DNA from: Kiritimatiellia bacterium
Lineage (GTDB): Bacteria; Verrucomicrobiota; Kiritimatiellia; JAFGHX01
NCBI GenBank assembly: GCA_016929905.1
Contig: JAFGHX010000022.1
Coordinates: 17,060-81,059, forward strand
Length of the DNA: 64,000 nucleotides
Reading direction: 5' to 3'
Below the pieces are notes generated by a model. The model was not told the origin of the DNA and ran no database searches. It worked only from the letters and a program-made list of their open reading frames with translations. Below are positions 15,814 to 23,601 of the stretch, piece after piece. Made by a program: the position numbers and the translations under genes. How positions within the stretch are numbered: position 1 is the first letter of the stretch; every line of letters begins with the position of its first letter.

Positions 15814-17232
15814 TTATCGGTTCTTTGCGGAGATGTACAGCACGGCGTGCCCCTGGAATGGGGCCGTGAGTTCCACGCGGTCGCCGCCTTCGACGGGGTC
15901 GCCCTCGGTGGCTTCGTCGGTGGAGGGGTTGAACCATTCCACGGCCAGCTTACCCTTGGCCGCCCCGAGATCCACGCTGACCTCGCCGCCGTCGGGCAGG
16001 TAGACGAGATACTCCGTTGGCGGCACGGCGAGGCAGAAGCCGGTGGAGGCCAGCTCGCTGTGCGGCGCGCTGGCCGTCAGGTCCATGCGCTGGGCGTATT
16101 TGCGCGAATGGCCCATGTTCCAGCGCACCCGCTCCCATTTCATGTCGATCGTCGGTTCGCCGAGCCCGTACTCCGTCCACGTGATCTTCGGCTGCAGCTC
16201 GTCGCCGCTGCCCTCGGGCGGGCGGTACGGGTCCATGAAGATCGGGTTCAGCCCCCGGCACAGGCTCTTCCAGACCCAGTTGATGGCGTCCCCGATCTGA
16301 TCGTCTTTCGGGATGCCCCACAGATGGTCCGTATCGGAGATCACCACCTTGCTGCCGTCGCCGGCGGGCGGATTGTCGCGGTAGCCTTCCGTATGGAACG
16401 GCGAGATCCATTCCGCGTCGCTCTTCAGCAGGTCCTCGTGAGTCGCCCGGTTGTCCCGCGCCCACGGGAACGTCATGCCGACGGGATGCTGCTTGGGCTT
16501 GCGGCCCTCATGCTCGTGTATGACCTTGATCAGGTGATACTGCCACGGGACCGACCAGCCGCCGCTCTCGTTCGCAATCTCGTACAGCAGATTGTCCAGG
16601 TCGTTCAGCGTGTCGATCACCCGGCAGACGTAGGCTTCCTGAAGGGCCGTGACGGCCGGAATCTTCAGCATGTGCGTTTCCAGCCCGTAGCCGTCGCCGT
16701 CGGCGTCGCCGTCGATCCCGTTGATGTTGTTCTCCGCGTGGAACGGGTGCGCCTCCCAGCACCAGGGCCGCAGAGAGCCGTGCAGGCCGTGCCCTTCAAA
16801 GAGCATGACCGAGACGTACATCCCGCGCGCGCCCGCGCGAACGACCCGGTCGCGCAGCCGATCGAAATAGGCCGGGTCGAATTTCCGCAGGTCGAATTTG
16901 GGTTTGCCGTCGCGCGCCGTGCCCGGCCCCGTTCGTTTCCACGGGAACGGAACGGCGTAGGTCATCGTGCCGCGGTGATAGATGTACTGCGAGAGTTCCC
17001 AGGTCCACAGCCGAATGAAGTTGTGGCTGCGCTGCTCCAGAAAGTCCAGGTAGGCGTCGTAGTCGAATTCGGGCGGGGGATCCGATTTGCCCGTGTCCTT
17101 GAAGTTGCCCCACGTGTGAGAGCCCGTCAGGTAGATCGCCTTGCCGGTATCATCCGCAAAATAGCGCGGGTTGTCTTTGCAGATACGCAGCAGGCTCGGG
17201 GCGTTCCCGTCCTTATCCTTAGAAGGACTCAT
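15814..17232 (-). CDS. Putative glycoside hydrolase (GH140/DUF4038-like)
   Basis: 472 residues with no signal peptide, so probably cytosolic. NPRYFADDTGKAIYLTGSHTWGNF (split: NPRYFADDTGKAIYLTGS then HTWGNF, residues 21-44) matches the start of DUF4038/GH140-type (beta/alpha)8 glycosidases. The acid/base Glu is probably E222 in EIANESGGW, the conserved Asn-Glu pair of clan GH-A. A small C-terminal beta-sandwich (CLAVPPTEYLVYLPDGGEVSV onward) matches the collagen-binding-like domain usually attached to this family. GGGAGG stands six bases before the ATG at 17232. GH140 members cleave apiose side chains of pectin, but the exact linkage here is not established. Confidence 0.75.
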   Translation of the reverse strand: MSPSKDKDGNAPSLLRICKDNPRYFADDTGKAIYLTGSHTWGNFKDTGKSDPPPEFDYDAYLDFLEQRSHNFIRLWTWELSQYIYHRGTMTYAVPFPWKRTGPGTARDGKPKFDLRKFDPAYFDRLRDRVVRAGARGMYVSVMLFEGHGLHGSLRPWCWEAHPFHAENNINGIDGDADGDGYGLETHMLKIPAVTALQEAYVCRVIDTLNDLDNLLYEIANESGGWSVPWQYHLIKVIHEHEGRKPKQHPVGMTFPWARDNRATHEDLLKSDAEWISPFHTEGYRDNPPAGDGSKVVISDTDHLWGIPKDDQIGDAINWVWKSLCRGLNPIFMDPYRPPEGSGDELQPKITWTEYGLGEPTIDMKWERVRWNMGHSRKYAQRMDLTASAPHSELASTGFCLAVPPTEYLVYLPDGGEVSVDLGAAKGKLAVEWFNPSTDEATEGDPVEGGDRVELTAPFQGHAVLYISAKNR

Positions 17233-17471
17233 TCCGGCCTCCCTTCCGTGCTTCCTCCATGAACCGAGAACCTGTTGGCGTGACCCAAAAGATCGGCGCG
17301 AATGCCCCGCAAGTCAAGGACGGATTGCCCGATCCGCGGAGTGGAATCCGCGGATCGGAATGGTTAATGGTTGATGGTTGATGCGCAAAGGCCGGATACC
17401 GGAATACGCGAGTTCTTGTGCGCGGATTCGGCCCCGTCCGGCCCGGCGCCAGCCGCCGAAAAAATAGTGTT

Positions 17472-17499
17472 GTAACAAAACCGTAACAAAATGGTAACA
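17472..17499 (+). promoter_or_regulatory. Three GTAACA boxes at an 11-bp period (candidate response-regulator site)
   Basis: GTAACA recurs at 17472, 17483 and 17494, separated by AAAAC-type A-rich linkers. The 7+4 layout, one box per helical turn, is that of Pho boxes and other OmpR/PhoB-family sites. It is immediately upstream of a histidine kinase/OmpR-type pair, so autoregulation is likely. The rest of the 17233-17471 gap holds nothing recognisable. Confidence 0.6.
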
Positions 17500-17576
17500 T
17501 ACAGGCGGCTATGATACCGGCAGGCAACAGGCACATATGGACGTCCGGCGCCGATAAGTCGAACGATGGTGATGGA

Positions 17577-19598
17577 ATGATGCGGATAAGGCGCACATCT
17601 CCCTCCCGCGGTCTGCAGCGATGGCCGATGGCCCTCGCGCTTCTGGCAGTGGTCCTATTCCCTTCGATCTCCGTCTTCTGGTTTCTGGAGCGCACGGTTG
17701 CCAATGAGGCGCTTGCGGTTCGCCAGCAGTTGGTGCAGACGCACGCGCGGCGTCTGGAACGGATGGCCGTTTGGGTCAACAGGAGTGCCGCGTTTCGCGT
17801 TCCCGACGTGTCGGCGGTGCAGCCCGCTCTGTCGGTATGGCGCGAGGTGCTGGCCGGGCAGTTGGCCGAGGCAGCATTGGTTTACGACGCGGATGCGAAG
17901 CTTGTAGTGCCGGACCAAGTGAGCAAGCGTGAGTACCGCGAGCCGCCGGAGTTGCTGCGGCCGATCTGGAATCTGGAATTTGCGAAGCAGGATTATGCGG
18001 CGGCGCTCGGTCTGTACGCGCATGTGGTGGCTGAGCGCGACCCTTACCTGCGAATGCTGGGGCTGATCGGCGAGGGGCGGTGCCTGTTCAAGCAGGGGAA
18101 GGCCGCCGAGGCGGTACAGGCCTTTCGGGCGGCCTCGGACGTCGTCTCCGCGGCGACCGTGCCGGACGGCCCGCTGACGAGCGCGCGCGAACTGGCGCAG
18201 CTGGCGCTGAACGCGCGTCTGCGCGTGCTGGCCCTTACGGCGGAGGCGGGGGCTCCGGCCGAGCCGGAGGCGCAGGCACTGCTGCCGGAGTTCACCGCGC
18301 CGGCGCGGCTCGGCGCGCTGCTGGCTTCGGATCAGCGCCTCTTCCTTGCGTGGGAGGTGTTGGCGCTGGTGAAGGCGCACGGCCCGTTTGGCGAATCCGT
18401 GGCCCGGCAGGTCGAGCGGATCGCCGCCCTGGCCGATGCGGAGGAACTCTCTCTGGTCATCGCGGAGGACTATTCGCGTTCCCACCGTTTTGACCGTTGG
18501 GGCGATGACGCCTGGCGCGCGCTCGGCCGCGCGGCGGGCGATTTCTACGGGCGCTATTTCCGGCAGCCGGAACGCAGCGTCCTTCTGGTGCGCCGCGCGG
18601 CGGGCCTGCGCCGCGAACTCGAACGCGGCTATGCCCGCTACGCGGGTTCTGCGTTCGATCTTTGCCTGCTCGATCAGCAGGGCACGTGCGTGTCTGGCAC
18701 CGCGGCGCCGGGCGCCGCGGTGCTGGTGCAGCGGCCGATCGGCGGCGCATTCAACGGCTGGCACGCGCAACTCACACTGCGGGACCCGGCCGGTCTGGAG
18801 CAGGCGATCCGGCGGAACAAGGTGCTCTACCTGCGGGCGGCGGTGTTGGCCGTCGTTCTCATTCTCCTCTCGGGATGGCTGGCGGCGCGTGCGATGGCGC
18901 GGCAGATGCGGCTGAACCGGCTGAAGAACGACTTTATTGCCACGATGTCGCACGAGCTGAAGACGCCGCTCGCCTCCATGCGCGTGCTGATCGACACGTT
19001 GCTGGAGGGCCACTATCGCGACCGGCGGCAGGCGGAAGAGTATCTCGAGCTTGTCGGGCTGGAGAACCGGCGGCTGAGCAATCTGATCGACAACTTCCTC
19101 ACCTTCTCGCGGATCGAGCGGGGCAAGCTGAGGTTTCGTTTCGAACCGGCGGATCCGTCGGAAATCGTGCGCGAGAGCGTCGACGTGATGCGGATGAACC
19201 TGGAGCGCAGCGGATGCCGGCTCGAGACGGAGGTCGCGGCCGATCTGCCTCCCGTCTCGGCCGACCCGGCGGCGATGGTCGCCGTGCTGGTGAACCTGCT
19301 CGACAATGCCTGCAAGTACTCTTTTGACGACAAGGCCGTGTGGTTGCGCGCGTACCGCCGGGACGGCGCCGTGTGTTTCGAGGTGAAGGACAACGGGATC
19401 GGCCTTTCGAAGCGGGCGCTGAAAAGGATTTTCGATCGCTACTATCAGGTGGACCAGAAGCTGTCGCGCGGCGCCGGCGGATGCGGGCTCGGGCTCAGCA
19501 TCGTGAAGTACATCGTCGACGCGCACGGTGGCCGGATATCCGTCGAGAGCGAGCCGGGCCGCGGTTCGACATTTGTTGTGGGCTTGCCGCGGCGTTGA
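17577..19598 (+). CDS. Membrane sensor histidine kinase
   Basis: 673 residues from the ATG at 17577; an earlier ATG at 17511 lies too close to the GTAACA boxes to be convincing. Two transmembrane helices (MALALLAVVLFPSISVFWFL near the start, and AAVLAVVLILLSGWLAARAM about 420 residues later) enclose a large periplasmic region of helical, TPR-like repeats (DYAAALGLYAHVVAERDPYL and ALAIYRR-like pairs). Cytoplasmic part: H box SHELKTPLASM with the phospho-His at codon 18951-18953, N box LLDNACKYS, G1 DNGIGL and G2 GGCGLGLSI. The partner response regulator begins 34 nt downstream. The signal is unknown; boxes upstream resemble a Pho-type site but the kinase lacks a PAS domain. Confidence 0.88.
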   Translation: MMRIRRTSPSRGLQRWPMALALLAVVLFPSISVFWFLERTVANEALAVRQQLVQTHARRLERMAVWVNRSAAFRVPDVSAVQPALSVWREVLAGQLAEAALVYDADAKLVVPDQVSKREYREPPELLRPIWNLEFAKQDYAAALGLYAHVVAERDPYLRMLGLIGEGRCLFKQGKAAEAVQAFRAASDVVSAATVPDGPLTSARELAQLALNARLRVLALTAEAGAPAEPEAQALLPEFTAPARLGALLASDQRLFLAWEVLALVKAHGPFGESVARQVERIAALADAEELSLVIAEDYSRSHRFDRWGDDAWRALGRAAGDFYGRYFRQPERSVLLVRRAAGLRRELERGYARYAGSAFDLCLLDQQGTCVSGTAAPGAAVLVQRPIGGAFNGWHAQLTLRDPAGLEQAIRRNKVLYLRAAVLAVVLILLSGWLAARAMARQMRLNRLKNDFIATMSHELKTPLASMRVLIDTLLEGHYRDRRQAEEYLELVGLENRRLSNLIDNFLTFSRIERGKLRFRFEPADPSEIVRESVDVMRMNLERSGCRLETEVAADLPPVSADPAAMVAVLVNLLDNACKYSFDDKAVWLRAYRRDGAVCFEVKDNGIGLSKRALKRIFDRYYQVDQKLSRGAGGCGLGLSIVKYIVDAHGGRISVESEPGRGSTFVVGLPRR

Positions 19599-19632
19599 AG
19601 GCGGTGCGGGCAGTCTGGAAAGGGGGCGGGCC

Positions 19633-20349
19633 ATGCAGACGGTACTGATCATCGAAGACGACGCCACCATGCTGCGCGGGTTGAAGGACAACTTCGAGTA
19701 TGCCGGCTACCGCGTCCGGGCCGCATCGGACGGAGAAGCCGGGCTGGAGCTCGCGGTGAACGGGGCGCCGGACCTGATCATTCTGGACCTGATGTTGCCC
19801 AAGATCAACGGGTATGAGGTCTGCCGGCTGGTGCGCAAGGAGCGGCTGGAGATGCCCATCATCATGTTGACCGCCAAGAGCGACGAGTCGGACATCGTGC
19901 TCGGGCTCAGCCTTGGGGCAGACGACTACGTGACCAAGCCGTTCAGCATCAAAGAACTGCTCGCGCGCTCCGAGGTGCTGCTGCGGCGCCGGGCGCAGAC
20001 GGAGCCGGTGCAGTACCGGTTCGGCGACTACGAGCTGGACCTCGGCGCCAGGCGCCTGTGCTGCAAGGGGAAACGAATCGACCTCTCGCCGAAGGAGTTC
20101 AATCTGCTTCATTTTTTCCTGAAGAACCCGAACCGGGCGCTGACGCGCGACCAGATCCTGAACGGGGTGTGGGGCTATGGCTGCTACGTGACCCCGCGCA
20201 GCATCGATCGGTTCGTGACCACGCTCCGCGGCAAGATCGAGGCCAACCCCCGCAAACCGCGTTACATTCAGACGGTGCGGGAGATCGGGTATCTGTTCGA
20301 TCTCGCCGAGGAGGCGGCGGCCGGGGAGCGGAAGAAGCGGGCGAGCTAG
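19633..20349 (+). CDS. OmpR/PhoB-family response regulator
   Basis: 238 residues. The ATG at 19633 follows an AGGGGG site and begins the receiver domain directly. The acidic pair is E8-D9-D10 (IIEDD), the phospho-acceptor D52 (LIILDLMLP) and the conserved K102 (YVTKPFS). The winged-helix output domain covers residues 125-225, with LSPKEFNLLHFFLKNPNRAL and the recognition helix region TPRSIDRFVTTLRGKIE. It is the likely partner of the upstream kinase and the candidate reader of the 11-bp-phased boxes at 17472-17499. Confidence 0.93.
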   Translation: MQTVLIIEDDATMLRGLKDNFEYAGYRVRAASDGEAGLELAVNGAPDLIILDLMLPKINGYEVCRLVRKERLEMPIIMLTAKSDESDIVLGLSLGADDYVTKPFSIKELLARSEVLLRRRAQTEPVQYRFGDYELDLGARRLCCKGKRIDLSPKEFNLLHFFLKNPNRALTRDQILNGVWGYGCYVTPRSIDRFVTTLRGKIEANPRKPRYIQTVREIGYLFDLAEEAAAGERKKRAS

Positions 20350-20374
20350 CGGCGGTGCGAAGGCGTGGGGGAAA

Positions 20375-20405
20375 CCGCGAATGGACGCAAATGGACGCGA
20401 ATACG
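20375..20405. repeat. 10-bp-unit repeat array (CGCGAATGGA type)
   Basis: Three units, CGCGAATGGA, CGCAAATGGA and CGCGAATACG, in tandem. The first supplies the ATG of the following gene. Confidence 0.8.
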
Positions 20406-22585
20406 TACGAAAGGCCTTGATCCTGGCCTGCGGGCTGCTGCTTGGCGCGGGGGCGGCGGGGCTCGAGCCGGTCGGCGTGCGGTTGCAGCGCGGCTTATAC
20501 ATGGAGGAATTCCTGGGCGACATCGACGGCGCGCTGGCTATCTACCGCCGGGTGATGGCCGACGAGCGCGCAACGGGCTCTCAGGCAAGCTTGGCCCGGC
20601 GGCATTTCGACCAGTGCTACCTCAAGCGCGGGGACGAGGGGAACCTGGCGTCGGCCTTCATCAAGATCACCGAGCTGATGTACGACCCGATCGAGGGCTA
20701 TCTCTGCGAGTTCATCGAGATCAAGAACGTGGGCTCGACCGCCACGCGCGATCTGTCGGACATGACGTTCAAGGGGATCGACTACACGTTCCCGTCCGGC
20801 ACGCGGCTGGCGCCGGGGCAGAGGCTGGTCCTGGTGAAGAATGCGGAGGCCTTCCGCAAGCGTTACCCGGGCGTGACCCCGTTCGGGCAATACGGCGGCA
20901 AGCTGGACAGCGGCGGGGAGCGGATCACGTTGATGGACCCGCTCAGGCGCACCGTCGCCTCGGTGCGGTATAACGACCAGGCGCCGTGGCCGCGCGGGCC
21001 GGGCGGCGGCGGATTCTCGCTCGTGCTGGTGGACGAGCAGGGGGACTTGGACGACCCCTACAACTGGCGGCGCAGCAATTGGCTGGGCGGGTCGCCCGGC
21101 GCGGACGACGGGCCTTATGTGGAGATGCAGATCAGCGAGATCCTGCCGCGCCCGGCGGCGCCGAGCGGCGGCGCAATCGAGTTGCTCAACGCCGGCGAGA
21201 CGCCCGTCGCCCTGGGCGGATGGTGCCTGTCGGACTCCCCGTCGGACTACCGAAAAGGCAGAATTCCCGATGGCGTGACGGCGGATCCGGGCCAGTTCGT
21301 TGTGCTGGACGAGGCCGGGCTGGGTATCGAGGCGCGCGGCGGGGCGGGTTCCCTGCTCCATGCGGAAGGCGGCGAACTCTATCTGACACGGTGGGAGGAC
21401 GGCGTACTGAAGGTGCTGGTCAGTACCCTGTACGACGCCGTGCCCGACGGAGTGAGTGTAGGCCGGCACACGCGTTCGGACGGGAAGGTGTTCTTCGTGC
21501 CCATGCGGGACGCGACGCTGGGGCAGGCAAACGGGCCGCCGCGTTCGGGCCCCGTCGTCATCAACGAGATCGTCTACCGGGCCGACGTGGTGGCCTTGGA
21601 ACTGGTGGAGCTGTACAACACGAGCGGGGCTGCCGTTGCGCTCGGCGGCCCCGCGGGCGGCTGGCGGCTGATCGGGAGTGCGGGCTACACGTTCCCGCCG
21701 GGCGTGACCCTGGCCGCGGGCGAGCGTCTTCTGGTTTCGGCCGAGGACCCGGCAGAGGCGCGCGCGCGGTACGCGCTGCCGGCCGAGTTGCAGATTGTGG
21801 GGCCCTGTCGCCTGCCCTATGTGCAGAAGCTCGGTGAGCGCAAGGTGGACATCCGCCTGTGTTGCGAACGGCCCGGCGCCGCGCCGCGCGGCGGCGCGCC
21901 GTCCCTGGCATGGATCGACCACGTGCAGGCCGAGGCCGGCTCGCTCTGGCCCCTGAATGCCGACTGGGACGGCGGCTCGCTCGAGCGGCAGGATCCGCTT
22001 GCGTTCGGCAACGACCCCGTGAATTGGTCGAACGGGCAGCGCGGCGGTTCGATCGGCGCGCCCAATGCGGGCCCGCTGGTCTCGCGCACCGCCGTCTGGC
22101 GCTATGAGGATTCCGGGCGCGACCTCGGCACGGCGTGGCGGCTGCCGGCTCACGACGACAGCCGTTGGCCGTTCGGCGTGGCTCCGCTCGGTTACGGCGA
22201 ACACTACGTGGACACGGAGGTCTCGGCAAAGAACCTCACGGTCTACTTCCGCACTCGCTTCGCGCTCGGAACCGAACCCGCCGGGCTGCCGACGCTGACG
22301 CTGTCGATCAGCTACGACGACGCGTTTGTCGCCTACCTCAACGGCCGGGAAGTCGCGCGCCGCCTGCTGCCGGACGGTCCGGTCCTGTGGAGCACGGCGG
22401 CGACCGAAACGCACGAGGCGGGCCGGCGCGAACCGATCGATCTGACGCCGAACAAGGACGCGCTGGTCCGCGGCGTGAATGTGCTTGCCGTGGAAGTGCA
22501 CCAGACCGATCCCGCCAGCAGCGACTGCGTGCTGGAGGCGGAGCTGGGCGGCGAACGGCCGCCGACGCATGCCCGCGGACCGTGA
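20381..22585 (+). CDS. Exported lamin-tail-domain protein, second copy
   Basis: 734 residues. The ATG lies inside the 10-bp repeat array and gives MDANGREYVRKALIL, the last part opening a good signal peptide (ALILACGLLLGAGAAG). A short TPR-like helix pair (FLGDIDGALAIYRRVMADE) precedes LTD domains starting at ITELMYDPIEGYLCEFIEI, MQISEILPRPAAPSGGAIEL and VINEIVYRADVVALELVEL. The C-terminal module (AVWRYEDSGRDLGTAWR..., AYLNGREVARR, VLAVEVHQTDP) is shared with the proteins at 12035, 34535 and 48940. It follows the two-component pair by 31 nt and may be controlled by it. It is probably a surface-located binding protein. Confidence 0.82.
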   Translation: MDANGREYVRKALILACGLLLGAGAAGLEPVGVRLQRGLYMEEFLGDIDGALAIYRRVMADERATGSQASLARRHFDQCYLKRGDEGNLASAFIKITELMYDPIEGYLCEFIEIKNVGSTATRDLSDMTFKGIDYTFPSGTRLAPGQRLVLVKNAEAFRKRYPGVTPFGQYGGKLDSGGERITLMDPLRRTVASVRYNDQAPWPRGPGGGGFSLVLVDEQGDLDDPYNWRRSNWLGGSPGADDGPYVEMQISEILPRPAAPSGGAIELLNAGETPVALGGWCLSDSPSDYRKGRIPDGVTADPGQFVVLDEAGLGIEARGGAGSLLHAEGGELYLTRWEDGVLKVLVSTLYDAVPDGVSVGRHTRSDGKVFFVPMRDATLGQANGPPRSGPVVINEIVYRADVVALELVELYNTSGAAVALGGPAGGWRLIGSAGYTFPPGVTLAAGERLLVSAEDPAEARARYALPAELQIVGPCRLPYVQKLGERKVDIRLCCERPGAAPRGGAPSLAWIDHVQAEAGSLWPLNADWDGGSLERQDPLAFGNDPVNWSNGQRGGSIGAPNAGPLVSRTAVWRYEDSGRDLGTAWRLPAHDDSRWPFGVAPLGYGEHYVDTEVSAKNLTVYFRTRFALGTEPAGLPTLTLSISYDDAFVAYLNGREVARRLLPDGPVLWSTAATETHEAGRREPIDLTPNKDALVRGVNVLAVEVHQTDPASSDCVLEAELGGERPPTHARGP

Positions 22586-22597
22586 GCGCGGAAACGT

Positions 22598-22790
22598 GGA
22601 AGGCTGGAAGAATGGAAGGCTGGAAGAATGCAAAAGTGTTGCTGGGGCAGCCGGGCGGGTCTTCGCTGAAGAGCAGGAAATCAGAGGTGAGAGGTCAGGC
22701 GGGCAAGAGCCGCTGACCTCCGACCTGTGGGTGACGGGCGCAGCCCGCATTCGTCCACGCTTCCATCCTTCCTTTCGTCCATTCGTCCGG
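22598..22790. repeat. GGAAGGCTGGAAGAATG array and inverted partner
   Basis: Purine-rich units at about 22598-22631 and their inverse (CTTCCATCCTTCC type, about 22760-22780), together filling much of the 259-nt gap between two convergent genes. They belong to the same family as 9182-9322. Confidence 0.7.
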
Positions 22791-22844
22791 TTTCGTGATA
22801 CGCTTGTCATCGTGGCGCATCGCGGTTCGCCGGCGGCGAACCGC

Positions 22845-23591
22845 CTATAGGGTCTGCGACCCGTCGATGCTGCCCACCTTGATGTTGAGGTCTTCCCGGT
22901 TCTCGACGCGGGCGATGCTTCCGTCGCTGATCCAGACGACGCGGTCGCTGGAGGCGAGCATCTTGTGATCGTGCGTGGCGGTGATGATGGTGACCCCTTT
23001 CCCGGCGCAGAGCGAGGCGAGCAGCGCGATGATCTGCTCGCCCGTGTGCAGGTCGAGATTGCCGGTGGGCTCGTCGGCGAGAATGATGAGCGGGTTGTTG
23101 GCCAGCGCCCGGGCAATGGCCACGCGTTGCTGCTGGCCGCCCGAAAGCTCGTCGGGCCGGTGCCGGAGCCGTTCGCCCAGCCCCACTTCCTCCAGGAACA
23201 GGGCCGCCTCTTCCTCCGCCTGCTGCGGCGGCACGCCGCGGAAGAGGATGGGCAGCGCGACGTTGCGCAGCGCGCTCAGCGACGGGATCAGGTTGAAGGC
23301 CTGGAAGACGTACCCGATGTAGTTGTTCCGGAAGAAAGCGAGTTCGAGGCTCGACAGCGAGGCCAGGTCCACCCCGCTGATGCTCACCTCGCCCGCCGTG
23401 GGTTTGTCCAGCGCGCCGATCATGTTGAACAGCGTCGACTTGCCCGAGCCGGACGGCCCCATCACGCTCAGGTATTCGCCGGCGTAGACATCCAGATGGA
23501 TGTCCTTCAGCGCGTAGACGGCGTTGCCGTGCATGCGGTACTGCTTGCTGACGCCGCGCACGCTGACGATCACCTCTTCACTCGTCGGCAT
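22845..23591 (-). CDS. ABC transporter ATP-binding protein (LolD/MacB type), first copy
   Basis: 248 residues. Walker A is GPSGSGKST (45-53), the signature LSGGQQQR, Walker [11 protein letters not shown] and the switch ATHDH. The [15 protein letters not shown] stretch is typical of the LolD/MacB/FtsE subfamily, which partners FtsX-like permeases. It starts 10 nt after the OPT-like gene and is the last gene of the minus-strand cluster. Its partner is probably one of the FtsX-type permeases upstream (30457 or 32736). Confidence 0.93.
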   Translation of the reverse strand: MPTSEEVIVSVRGVSKQYRMHGNAVYALKDIHLDVYAGEYLSVMGPSGSGKSTLFNMIGALDKPTAGEVSISGVDLASLSSLELAFFRNNYIGYVFQAFNLIPSLSALRNVALPILFRGVPPQQAEEEAALFLEEVGLGERLRHRPDELSGGQQQRVAIARALANNPLIILADEPTGNLDLHTGEQIIALLASLCAGKGVTIITATHDHKMLASSDRVVWISDGSIARVENREDLNIKVGSIDGSQTL

Positions 23592-23601
23592 ATCGCCTCC
23601 A

